Of a stretch of DNA of 64,000 nucleotides, positions 53,847 to 63,360 are shown one piece after another (position 1 is the stretch's first letter; each line of letters starts with the position of its first letter). The stretch is taken from NCBI GenBank assembly GCA_016703155.1, contig JADJCP010000001.1:806001-870000 (forward strand), read 5' to 3'. Position numbers and translations under genes: made by a program. Below the pieces are notes generated by a model. That model was given only the letters and a program-made list of their open reading frames with translations, was not told the DNA's origin and did not search any database. The stretch is from Hydrogenophilales bacterium. Lineage in GTDB: Bacteria > Pseudomonadota > Gammaproteobacteria > Burkholderiales > Thiobacillaceae.

Positions 53847-55401
53847 TCAGGCGCTGGCGCGTTCGAAGTGGTATTTCCCGGTGCCCAGCGAACTGGGACC
53901 GAGGCGGGCGAACTTGAACATCAGGTACAGCTCCACCACCAGCAGCAGGGTGTAGAAGCCGATGAAGCCGGCAAGGGAACCGTAGAGGTTGCCGACGGAC
54001 AAGGTGGAAGCGGACAGATGCGTCGGCAACACGCCGAAGATGCTCCACGGCTGGCGGCCGTACTCGGCCACGAACCAGCCCACCTCGTTGGCGATCCAGG
54101 GCAGGGGGATGAACAGTACCGCCCAGCGCAGCAGCCAGGTCTTGTCGGCGAAAGTGCCTTTCAGCGAATACCAGAACGACAGGGTGAACAGCAGGGCGAA
54201 ACTGAAGCCCAGCACCACCATGGCGCGGAACGACCAGAACAGCGGCGCCACCTTGGGCACGGTGTCGTGGGCGGCCTGGGCGATCTGCGCCGGCGTGGCC
54301 TGGCCGACATCCAGCGCGTGGCGCTTCAGCAGCAGGCCATAGCCGAGGTCGGCCTTGTGCGCCTCGAACAGCGCCTTCGCCTCGGCGTCGTGGGCGTCCT
54401 TGCGCAGGCGTTCCAGGCCCAGCACGGCGTGGATACCCGATTCGATACGCGCCTTGTTGCTCTCGCGGATCTCCCTGATGCCGGGAATCTCCTCGCTGGT
54501 CGAGCGGGTGGCGATCAGACCGAGGGCGTAGGGCAGCTTCAGTTCCCAGTCGTTGGCCTGTTTCTCCTCGTTCGGCCAGGCCACAGATGTTAAAGCCGGC
54601 CGGCGCGGGCTCGGTCTCCCACATGGCCTCGATCGCCGCCAGCTTGGATTTCTGCGATTCGGTGACGCTGTAGCCGGATTCGTCGCCGAGCACGATCACC
54701 GACAGCGCGGAGGCGAAGCCGAAGGCCGCCGCCACCCGGAACGAGCGTTTTGCGAATTCCACGTCGCGGCCCTTGAGCAGATACCAGGCGGAAATGCCCA
54801 GCACGAACACCGAGGCGGTGACATAGCCGGCGGACACGGTATGCACGAACTTGGCCTGCGCGGTCGGGTTGAACACCACCGCCCAGAAATCGGTGAGTTC
54901 CATGCGCATGGTGGTGTAGGAGAACTCCGAACCCACCGGATCCTGCATCCAGCCGTTGGCGATCAGGATCCACAACGCCGACAGATTCGAACCAATGGCG
55001 GTCAGCACGGTGACGCTGAAATGCTGCATCTTGGTCAGTCGATCCCAGCCGAAGAAGAACAGGCCGATGAAGGTCGATTCCAGGAAAAACGCCATCAGTC
55101 CCTCGATCGCCAGCGGCGCGCCGAAGATGTCGCCGACGTAATGCGAGTAGTAGGCCCAGTTGGTGCCGAACTGGAACTCCATGGTGATGCCGGTGGTGAC
55201 GCCGAGGGCGAAATTGATGCCGAACAGCTTGCCCCAGAACTTCACCATGTCCTTGTAGATCGGCTTGCCGGTCATCACGTAGATGGCTTCCATGATCACC
55301 AGCAGGAACGATAGCCCCAGCGTCAGCGGCACGAACAGGAAGTGGTACATCGCGGTCACCGCGAATTGCAGGCGCGATAGATCGATCAGGGTTTCATTCA
55401 T
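53847..55401 (-). CDS. cydA: cytochrome bd ubiquinol oxidase subunit I, with one frameshift
   Basis: The first part (LSRLQFAVTAMYHFLFVPLTLGLS with the haem ligand His20) and the second part (KLPYALGLIATRSTSEEIPG; YGRQPWSIFGVLPT) are in different frames. The break is at GG 54579-54580 (plus strand): with one base fewer, the protein reads FNICGWPNEEKQANDWEL, the expected Q-loop entry, and totals about 517 residues, the family norm. An extra base in a dinucleotide run in an otherwise perfect operon suggests a sequencing error. Confidence 0.9.
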
Positions 55402-55576
55402 CGGTTGCTTTCCTCAGCGAGTGGGTGTGATCCAGAATGGCTGTAGCGGTGCCATCGCTGCCCGGTTTGACGGGGTCGCTGAAGAACACCAGCTTGATCG
55501 CGACGATCAGGCAAAGCTTCGCCAGGACGATGAGCGTCAGCTCGCGCGCCAGAGGTCGATGCCGAAACAATGTCAT
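55394..55576 (-). CDS. cydP: cytochrome oxidase small subunit CydP
   Basis: A 60-residue single-pass protein (MTLFRHRPLARELTLIVLAK then LCLIVAIKLVFFSDPVKPG) matching the CydP small-subunit type that precedes cydA in many betaproteobacteria. I choose the ATG at 55576 because GGAG lies six bases before it; longer starts at 55588 and 55642 lack this. It overlaps cydA by eight bases and heads the operon. Confidence 0.8.
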   Translation of the reverse strand: MTLFRHRPLARELTLIVLAKLCLIVAIKLVFFSDPVKPGSDGTATAILDHTHSLRKATDE

Positions 55577-55744
55577 CAGGCTCTCCATGGAACAGGGTCG
55601 ATACTTGATGAGCACGTAGCATGCCAGTGCCATATGCGTCATCTGGAATACGCCGCGAACCGGCCTGTTTTGTTGTGATTGACGTTTTATTGCGGGTATT
55701 GGACTAACCCGTGGTTGACCGCGAGGCCAGGCTTAATGACAATA

Positions 55745-55758
55745 TTGACTCAGGTTAA
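55745..55758. promoter_or_regulatory. FNR/DNR-like site between cyd operon and sigma-54 regulator
   Basis: TTGAC-TCAG-GTTAA resembles the FNR consensus TTGAT-N4-ATCAA. It sits 24 bases before the regulator ATG and about 170 bases before cydP. The first 13 bases from 55741 (AATATTGACTCAG) equal the reverse complement of the site at 57091-57112. Confidence 0.45.
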
Positions 55759-55782
55759 ACCAAATACCGAGAGGGAATTGTC

Positions 55783-57087
55783 ATGAATGACATAGAAGCG
55801 CTACCTTCCGAACTGGAGTCCCTGATGGAAGCGATGCCCGAGCCACGCATCGTCGTGGATATGGACTACCGCATCCTCGCGACCAATCGGGCCTATCGGC
55901 GCGAATATGGTGATGCCCAGAAGCTGATCGGTCGTACCTGTTACGAGGTTTCGCACCATTTCGTCCAGCCTTGCGACCAGTGTGGCGAATCCTGCCCGCG
56001 CCAGGGCGCCTTGAAGACCGGGCAACCCAGCCGCGTCCTGCACCTGCACCACACGCCGAACGGCGAGGAGCATGTCGACGTCGAACTCATCCCGATCAAG
56101 GATGGTCAGGGTCAGATCCGCTACTTCATGGAAACCATGAATCCCCTGCGCGAGTTTGGCATGGCTTCTGGGGCGCAAGGCATGGTGGGCCGTTCGCATG
56201 CCTATAACCGCATGCTGGAATTGATCAACCGCGCGGCGCCGGCGATGACGGCGGTATTGCTGCTGGGCGAGTCGGGTACCGGCAAGGAACTCGCGGCGCA
56301 CGCCCTGCACAGCCTTAGCCCCCGCGCCAGCAAGCCTTTCGTCCCGGTCGACTGCTCGGGCATGACCGAGAGCCTGTTCGAATCGGAGCTGTTCGGTTAC
56401 GAAAAAGGCGCCTTCACCGGCGCCAACCAACGCAAGATCGGCCTGGTCGAGGCCGCTGGCGGCGGCACGCTGTTCCTCGACGAACTGGGCGATATCCCGC
56501 TCAGTCTCCAGGTCAAGCTACTGCGCCTGCTGGAGACCGGCACCTTCCGCCGGGTCGGCGGTGTCGAGACCCTGCGCGCCGATTTCCGGCTGGTAGCGGC
56601 GACCCACCGGGGCCTCAAGCAGATGGTGGAAGCAGGCAGTTTCCGGCGCGACCTCTATTACCGCATCTCCGCCTTCCCCATCCATTTGCCGGCGCTGCGC
56701 GAGCGCCGGGATGACCTGCCGCTGCTCATCGATACCCTGCTCAGGCGCCTGGCGCCGGAGCGCGCCATCCAGGTCGGCAAAACCGCTCTGACCTGCCTCA
56801 TGGCGTACCCCTTCCCGGGCAATATCCGCGAGCTGCGCAATGTGCTGGAACGTGCCGTGCTTTTGGCCGACGGCAACCTCATCGATACGCAGCACCTGCC
56901 GGACGACCTTATCTCCAGCGCACCGCCAAGTCAGCCGAAAGAGCACGTTGGCGAGATCGTTCCCCTGGAAGAGGCCGAGCGGCGCTACGTACGCTGGGCC
57001 CTGGAGCAAACCCAAGGCGATAAAAAGGTGCTGGCTGAGCGACTCGGTGTCAGCGAGCGTACCCTTTATCGTAAACTGATGCCCTGA
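55783..57087 (+). CDS. sigma-54-dependent activator with Cys-rich PAS domain
   Basis: A 434-residue enhancer-binding protein. The N-terminal PAS domain (about 15-125) has Cys53, 64, 67 and 71 (RTCYEVSHHF; CDQCGESCP), likely a metal or Fe-S/redox sensor. The AAA+ domain shows LLGESGTGKELAA, the sigma-54 contact loop GAFTGA, LFLDELGDIP and a Fis-type helix-turn-helix at the end (LAERLGVSERTLYRKL). It should activate a sigma-54 promoter. The following TrpD-like and Rieske genes are plausible targets, but I found no clear -24/-12 pair. Confidence 0.92.
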   Translation: MNDIEALPSELESLMEAMPEPRIVVDMDYRILATNRAYRREYGDAQKLIGRTCYEVSHHFVQPCDQCGESCPRQGALKTGQPSRVLHLHHTPNGEEHVDVELIPIKDGQGQIRYFMETMNPLREFGMASGAQGMVGRSHAYNRMLELINRAAPAMTAVLLLGESGTGKELAAHALHSLSPRASKPFVPVDCSGMTESLFESELFGYEKGAFTGANQRKIGLVEAAGGGTLFLDELGDIPLSLQVKLLRLLETGTFRRVGGVETLRADFRLVAATHRGLKQMVEAGSFRRDLYYRISAFPIHLPALRERRDDLPLLIDTLLRRLAPERAIQVGKTALTCLMAYPFPGNIRELRNVLERAVLLADGNLIDTQHLPDDLISSAPPSQPKEHVGEIVPLEEAERRYVRWALEQTQGDKKVLAERLGVSERTLYRKLMP

Positions 57088-57090
57088 GGT

Positions 57091-57112
57091 AATATTGATC
57101 TGAGTCAATATT
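57091..57112. promoter_or_regulatory. palindromic FNR/DNR-like operator upstream of trpD-like gene
   Basis: AATATTGA (57091-57098), six bases, TCAATATT (57105-57112): a perfect inverted repeat. The core TTGAT-CTGA-GTCAA differs from the FNR consensus at one base. It begins three bases after the regulator stop and lies about 40 bases before the next ATG. Confidence 0.6.
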
Positions 57113-57152
57113 TGCATAGCAAGTTACTCGGGTATTTGTTTTCGGAGACCCC

Positions 57153-58271
57153 ATGCATCAGGCCGTAGCCCACACCGACCCCCGGAAGGTCATGCAGTCC
57201 ATCATCCAGCGCATCGCCACCGGCCCTGAGTTGTCGAAAGACATCAGCCAGGAGGAAGCCTACCTGGGCATGAAGGCCATCCTGGATGGCCAGATCGACC
57301 CGGTACGCGCGGGCATCTTCTTCATTGCCCTGCGCATGAAGCGCGAGACCATGGATGAGTTCAAAGGCATTCTCGACGCCATCCTCGAAGCGACCCAGCG
57401 GGTCACCGCCGAGGTGGACGAGGTGGTCGACATCGCCGATCCCTACGACGGCTACAACCGTTGCCTGCCCGCCGCGCCGTTCCTGCCGGCCTTGCTGGCC
57501 GAATTGGGCATCCCGGCGGTGAATCACGGCCTGGAAGCGGTAGGACCTAAGTATGGCGTCACCGCCCGCCATGTGCTGCGCGCCGCCGGTGTCGACGTCG
57601 ATCTCGATCCGGCGGCAGCCGCCAAGCGGCTGGCCGACCCGGCTCTGGGCTGGGCCTATCTCGATCAGGCCCGTTTCTGCCCGAAGCTGCATGAGATGAT
57701 CGACCTGCGCGTACGCATGATCAAACGCCAGGCACTCACCACCATCGAGACCGAATCCCAACCCATCGTTGGTCGCAAGCGGACCCACTTCGTCACCGGT
57801 TACGTGCACAAACCCTACCCGCCCATCTACGCGCAACTGGCCCGCCATGCCGGCTTCGACAGCGCACTCATGATCCGGGGCGTGGAAGGCGGCGTCATCC
57901 CATCGCTGCGTCAGCCCGGCAAGGCGACCTATTACCAGGACAAGGGCGAAGAAATCGAAATGGACATCGATCCGGTGGCCATGGGCATCGAACAATCAGT
58001 CAGAGCCGTGCCGCTGCCCGACGACCTGCCGAAATCGGAGCGCGCCGGTGACGAAGTCGCCATCATGGTGGACGTCCAGGCCACCGCGCGCGCCAGCGCC
58101 GATGCCGGCATGGCCGCGCTGCGCGGCAGGAAGGGGCCAGCCTATGACTCCCTGGTCCTGGCCGGCGGCTTGATCCTCGCCCACGTCGGCAAGGCCAGGT
58201 CCCTGCGCGAAGCCGCCGACCGGGTACGTACCGCCCTGGACAGCGGCAAGGCCGCCGCGCGCGTGCGTTGA
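57153..58271 (+). CDS. TrpD-like glycosyl transferase family protein
   Basis: A 372-residue homologue of anthranilate phosphoribosyltransferase: an N-terminal helical domain (SKDISQEEAYLGMKAILDGQ) and the catalytic core with PYDGYNRCLPAAPFLPALLAELG and NHGLEAVGPKYGVT. The classical GTGGD phosphoribosyl-diphosphate motif is replaced by DPYDGYNR, so this is a paralogue with another substrate, not TrpD of tryptophan synthesis. It is joined to the Rieske gene (TGATG) and preceded by the FNR-like palindrome. Confidence 0.82.
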   Translation: MHQAVAHTDPRKVMQSIIQRIATGPELSKDISQEEAYLGMKAILDGQIDPVRAGIFFIALRMKRETMDEFKGILDAILEATQRVTAEVDEVVDIADPYDGYNRCLPAAPFLPALLAELGIPAVNHGLEAVGPKYGVTARHVLRAAGVDVDLDPAAAAKRLADPALGWAYLDQARFCPKLHEMIDLRVRMIKRQALTTIETESQPIVGRKRTHFVTGYVHKPYPPIYAQLARHAGFDSALMIRGVEGGVIPSLRQPGKATYYQDKGEEIEMDIDPVAMGIEQSVRAVPLPDDLPKSERAGDEVAIMVDVQATARASADAGMAALRGRKGPAYDSLVLAGGLILAHVGKARSLREAADRVRTALDSGKAAARVR

Positions 58272-58603
58272 TGACGAGCACCGGAAGCGACGACGCCTGG
58301 ATCGACGCCGCGCGCGTCGACGAACTCCAGCCCGGCCAGATGAAACGCATCGCGGCCGGGGGTCGAAAAATGTTGCTTTGCAATGCCGACGGCCAGTATT
58401 TCTGCGTCGACGAGTTATGCAGCCATGAGGACTACTCGCTCTGGTTCGGCTGCATCAAGGGCAAGACCCTCAAGTGCTCGTTGCACGGCAGCCATTTCAA
58501 TCTGGTCGACGGCAAGCCCTTGAACGAGCCCGCCGACTGCCCCCTGCGCACCTATCCAGTACGCCTGCGGGAAGGCTCGTTGCAAATCGCCATCAACGTA
58601 TAA
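58271..58603 (+). CDS. Rieske [2Fe-2S] ferredoxin
   Basis: A 110-residue soluble Rieske protein with CSHEDYSLWFG and CSLHGSHFNL giving the two Cys and two His ligands. It resembles ferredoxin partners of oxygenases and NirD-like subunits. The ATG at 58271 shares its A with the TGA of the TrpD-like gene. Electron partner unknown. From 58604 to 58738 I see no gene. Confidence 0.88.
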   Translation: MTSTGSDDAWIDAARVDELQPGQMKRIAAGGRKMLLCNADGQYFCVDELCSHEDYSLWFGCIKGKTLKCSLHGSHFNLVDGKPLNEPADCPLRTYPVRLREGSLQIAINV

Positions 58604-58738
58604 CGAGGTCCATCGCAGGCTTGCCCGGACTCCAGGAGCTGCCGGATGCCTCAGTAGATAAAATCAGCTCCCCAGCGATTCCGTGCCGGACTTTGGCGCG
58701 GCAACAAACCGACATGCGCAGCGCTTTGACCATAGGCA

Positions 58739-59752
<1,014 letters not shown>

Positions 59753-60057
59753 CGCCAGCTCCCCTCCAGGTTAATGCGGCCGCATCGCCCGCGGCGCAGG
59801 CAGGTGGCGCGCACGGGACTAACTTGCCATTGCTCGGACCGGAGTTCAATCGATATTTTCTTGCACCGACACCGCACGCATCGGGAAATGCCGCCGTGTC
59901 AGGGCGCGAGGACAGCATCGCACCCGGCGCCCATGCGCGCGAAATCCGTGGGCGGCGACCGCGCCACGAGTCCTTTCCGGGCGTGCGTCACGGCTGGGCA
60001 GCACCTGTCATTCAGCGACGCTCTACAATACAGGCTGGATACCCCTTGAATACCTTC
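59753..60057. other. intergenic region between gnd and arfB
   Basis: Divergent promoter region of about 305 bases. I see no gene, repeat or clear promoter pair in it. Confidence 0.4.
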
Positions 60058-60462
60058 ATGCGCCCCAGGATCAGCATTCCACCCGAAGAAATCGAGATTA
60101 CCGCGATACGCGCGCAGGGCGCCGGTGGGCAGAACGTCAACAAGGTCGCGAATGCCGTGCATCTGCGTTTCGACATCGCCGCCTCGTCGCTGCCGGAAGC
60201 GATACGCGAGCGACTGCTGAAGCTCGGCGATCAGCGTATCAGCAAGGGCGGCGTGATCATCATCAAGGCGCAGGCCTTCCGCAGCCTGGAAAAAAACCGT
60301 GCCGAGGCCGTGCGGCGCCTGGAAGACATGATTGCCAGTGTCGCGGTGCCGCCCAGGCTGCGTCGGCCGACCAAGCCAACCCGGTCTTCCGTCGCCCGGC
60401 GGTTGGATGACAAGGTCAGGCGGGCAACGCTGAAGGCCGGGCGCGGCAAGGTGATCGAGTAG
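60058..60462 (+). CDS. arfB: alternative ribosome-rescue peptidyl-tRNA hydrolase ArfB
   Basis: A 134-residue stop-codon-independent release factor. The GGQ motif is in RAQGAGGQNVNKVANAVHLR and a basic C-terminal tail (RRPTKPTRSSVARRLDDKVRR) should enter the empty mRNA channel of stalled ribosomes. The ATG at 60058 gives the usual length; a TTG at 60046 is also open. Confidence 0.93.
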   Translation: MRPRISIPPEEIEITAIRAQGAGGQNVNKVANAVHLRFDIAASSLPEAIRERLLKLGDQRISKGGVIIIKAQAFRSLEKNRAEAVRRLEDMIASVAVPPRLRRPTKPTRSSVARRLDDKVRRATLKAGRGKVIE

Positions 60463-60532
60463 CCAGCGGCGTGGATAATGTCGGACCATCCCGGGCGGTA
60501 TTGATCCAACAACGACAGGAAACAGCAGAAAC

Positions 60533-60748
60533 ATGACCTACGAAGAACATCTCGACGAAGTCGCCACGCTGCTTACCGAGGATTTTGACCTCGGCGACGA
60601 CGAGGCAATCCAGCTGGTGATGCGCGCCCAGGCCGACGACTATTTCAGCGGACACGATGACGACCCTTCCATCTGCACCCTGGAGCGCGCGCATCAGGAC
60701 GCGGCAAGCGTCTTCAACAAGTACACCGTCGTTGGCCGCGGGAAATAG
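60533..60748 (+). CDS. small acidic hypothetical protein
   Basis: A 71-residue, acidic protein (MTYEEHLDEVATLLTEDFDL then GDDEAIQLVMRAQADDYFSG). ACAGGAAACAG upstream gives a modest ribosome-binding site. No family recognised; two helices separated by an acidic loop are likely. Confidence 0.6.
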   Translation: MTYEEHLDEVATLLTEDFDLGDDEAIQLVMRAQADDYFSGHDDDPSICTLERAHQDAASVFNKYTVVGRGK

Positions 60749-60784
60749 CCCTCACTGTCCCGGGCTTCAATCTGGCCGGGCGCC

Positions 60785-62119
60785 TCACTGCCCTGAATCG
60801 GGCACGAACTTCAGTACGTTGCCGTTGATGCAGTAGCGCTTGTAGGTCGGCGCCGGGCCGTCGTCGAAGACATGGCCGAGATGGATGCCGGAGCTGGCGC
60901 TACGCACTTCGACGCGCTTCATGCCCAGGTTGCCGTCTTCATGCAAAGTGATGGCACCCTTGACCGGGTTGAAGAAGCTCGGCCAGCCGGTACCGCTCTC
61001 GAACTTGCTGTCGCTGCGGAATAGCGGCGCGCCAGTGATCGGGTCGACAAACGTGCCAGGACGCTTCTCGTCCAGATGCGACCCGGTGAACGCCGGTTCG
61101 GTGCCCGCCGCGAAGGCGATCTTCTGCTGCGCGGGCGACAACAAGCGGAATCCCAGCCATTGCCAGAAGCGTGCCTTATCGCCGTTGTAGCCGGTAAAAC
61201 GCGACACTTCCTTGCCCTGCTCGAAGAGCACGATGGTGGGCGTGGCGAACAGGGCTTTCTCCAGCGTCCAGCCGGTGGGCGCTTGGCTATTCAGGGTTCG
61301 GGTCACGGCAATCCCGGACGCCCAGTGGTCGAGCACTTCGGCCTTGAACTGCTTGCAATAGGCACAATCCTCGGCCTCGAAGACAACCAGTTGCCGAGCC
61401 AGGGCCAGCGCCTTGCCATCCAGCCGGGGGGCCGATTTTAGACTCGCGGACGGCGCTTGGCGCGCGCCAGGATACTTGACCCCCGTGCCGCCCAGGCCGC
61501 AATAGCCCGAGGGATTCTTCTTGAGATAATCCTGATGGTAGTCCTCGGCCGTATGGTAATTCTTCAACGCGGCGATCTCCGTGGTGATCTTGCCGAAACC
61601 ACCTTGGGTCAGGGCCTTCTGGTACGTGTCACGGGTTTTCAGGGCGACGCTCTGTTGCGCCTCGCTGTGGGTGTAGATGGCGCTGCGATAGTTGCTGCCG
61701 ACATCGTTACCCTGGCGGTCGCCCTGGGTCGGGTCATGGCTCTCCCAGAATTGCATCAGGACAGCCTCCAGCGTGGTCTGCGCGGGGTCGAAAGTCACCT
61801 TCACCACTTCGGCATGATTGCGCTTGCGGCTCTTCTCGAAACCTGATTCCCGCTCATGGGCAAGGATGGCTTCATAGCTGCCCTCGATATCGCCATTCGA
61901 GTAGCCGCTCTCGACATCGAGCACCCCCGGAATTGCCGACATGCGTTTTTCCGCGCCCCAGAAGCAGCCCATGCCCAGGATGATGGTGTCGACCTGATTG
62001 ACTGAATTCATGGACTTCCGGGCCATGCCGCCGGGTGATTTTTCTTCGGCGCAGGCGCTGAACAAGAAGCTCGTACATAGCGCTAACAACAAGCCCTGCA
62101 TTTTTCCACTGGCAATCAT
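60785..62119 (-). CDS. msrAB: MsrA-thioredoxin-MsrB fusion lipoprotein
   Basis: A 444-residue envelope protein. It has a lipobox (LFSAC, Cys23), then MsrA with catalytic Cys52 in GMGCFWGAEK, a thioredoxin-like domain (about 230-320) with Cys252/Cys255 in DCAYCKQF, and MsrB with catalytic Cys430 in RYCINGN. The MsrB part lacks the zinc-binding CxxC pairs. It would repair both methionine sulfoxide epimers and recycle itself. Neisserial PilB has the thioredoxin domain first; here it lies in the middle. Start at 62119 is set by GAGGAG six bases upstream. Confidence 0.9.
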   Translation of the reverse strand: MIASGKMQGLLLALCTSFLFSACAEEKSPGGMARKSMNSVNQVDTIILGMGCFWGAEKRMSAIPGVLDVESGYSNGDIEGSYEAILAHERESGFEKSRKRNHAEVVKVTFDPAQTTLEAVLMQFWESHDPTQGDRQGNDVGSNYRSAIYTHSEAQQSVALKTRDTYQKALTQGGFGKITTEIAALKNYHTAEDYHQDYLKKNPSGYCGLGGTGVKYPGARQAPSASLKSAPRLDGKALALARQLVVFEAEDCAYCKQFKAEVLDHWASGIAVTRTLNSQAPTGWTLEKALFATPTIVLFEQGKEVSRFTGYNGDKARFWQWLGFRLLSPAQQKIAFAAGTEPAFTGSHLDEKRPGTFVDPITGAPLFRSDSKFESGTGWPSFFNPVKGAITLHEDGNLGMKRVEVRSASSGIHLGHVFDDGPAPTYKRYCINGNVLKFVPDSGQ

Positions 62120-62269
62120 CGATGTCTCCTCGTTAAGGCGGGTCAGGCCGGAATCTTGACAGGTGTAATCCACACGCTGTGCATTGGTCGTGGCACATGC
62201 CGATTCCTGACAAAATAACGGTGTACTTGCCGGCGGCCAATCGCACCCCGGCCCGCGAAGCGCGGGATA

Positions 62270-63202
62270 ATGCCCGATATGACAGCCCATCCCACGCCCG
62301 CGTTCCTGCCTCTGACCGGCATCTACGAACCATCCGCCATCCAGCAGCTTGCCGATGGCCGCTTCCTCGTCGTCGAAGATGAAAAACAGCATCCGTTCAG
62401 CCTGGTTTCGATCAGTCTCGACGGCCGAATCTCCAGCGCGCCGCTGGAGCCTGGGTTTTTCCAGGCCTACGGCAATTTCTGGAAACTGGACGACCTGGAA
62501 GGGCTGGCGCTGGACCGGGCGGGTTTTGTCTATGCCATCACCTCGCATTCCCGGGATGGCGACGGCGACGCGAAGAAGTCCCGCGACAAACTGGTCCGTT
62601 TCAGGGTCGAGGCTGACCGGGTGGTCGATAGCCGCGTGTCGCAAGGCTTGAAATCGGCCTTGTGCGGAGTCCATCCGGTGCTGGCGGCGGCGGCCGATAT
62701 CCTCGATGTCAAAGCCCAGGGCGGACTGAATATAGAAGCGCTGGAAATCAGCGCCGATGCCCGGCACCTGCTGATCGGCATGCGCAGCCCCTTGCTCGAC
62801 GGTCGGGCCATCATTGCCCGTGTCGAAAACACGGTCGATATGTTCGAAGCCGATGCGTCACCGCGCATCTCGCCCGACCTGATTACGCTCGACCTGGGCG
62901 GCCACGGGATTCGCGGCATGGCTTACCTGGCATCCCTGGGTGGCCATCTGGTCATCAGCGGACCGGTGGCACGCGAGACCGTGCAATTCCGGGTCTGGTA
63001 CTGGAGCGGGCAGCCGGGCGACGCTGCCCGGCGTGTCGACGTCCCCGGCCTGGCTGGCTTCGAGCATGCCGAAGGGCTCTGCCCGGCCGTGATCGACGGC
63101 CAACCGCGCATCGTCATGGTCAGCGACGACGGCAGCCGCGCGGCGGAGCGCCCTGCCCGCTATCTGCTGCTTGACCCCGGCCAATTGCGGATCGCGCCGT
63201 AG
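62270..63202 (+). CDS. DUF3616 beta-propeller-like protein
   Basis: A 310-residue protein of the DUF3616 type: TGIYEPSAIQQLADGRFLVVEDE, NIEALEISADARHLLIGMRSPL, GGHGIRGMAYL and a closing FEHAEGLCPAVIDGQPRIVMVSDDG. Repeated strands suggest a propeller fold. No signal peptide. ATG at 62270 or 62279 is possible. Function unknown. Confidence 0.8.
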   Translation: MPDMTAHPTPAFLPLTGIYEPSAIQQLADGRFLVVEDEKQHPFSLVSISLDGRISSAPLEPGFFQAYGNFWKLDDLEGLALDRAGFVYAITSHSRDGDGDAKKSRDKLVRFRVEADRVVDSRVSQGLKSALCGVHPVLAAAADILDVKAQGGLNIEALEISADARHLLIGMRSPLLDGRAIIARVENTVDMFEADASPRISPDLITLDLGGHGIRGMAYLASLGGHLVISGPVARETVQFRVWYWSGQPGDAARRVDVPGLAGFEHAEGLCPAVIDGQPRIVMVSDDGSRAAERPARYLLLDPGQLRIAP

Positions 63203-63360
63203 GCACCGCAACCGCCAGGCTGGCACAACCGGGCAGCGGACATGCCCAGATTGCCCGACAGGGCAGACCCCGACCAAGACTCCAGCGTGCCACGCAACCG
63301 CGGGCTGATCGAGAGGCTGTTTTGGCTTACCATCGCGCCATTGCCATTTCAGTCGACATC

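Noticed and set aside
52497..54593. 698-codon plus-strand open frame opposite cydB/cydA
   Set aside because: It is the antisense of a clear cytochrome bd operon. High GC content leaves few stop codons in this frame and the translation has no family features.
57153..58271. Anthranilate phosphoribosyltransferase of tryptophan synthesis (trpD)
   Set aside because: The GTGGD motif is missing and no other trp gene is near, so a paralogue with another function is more likely.
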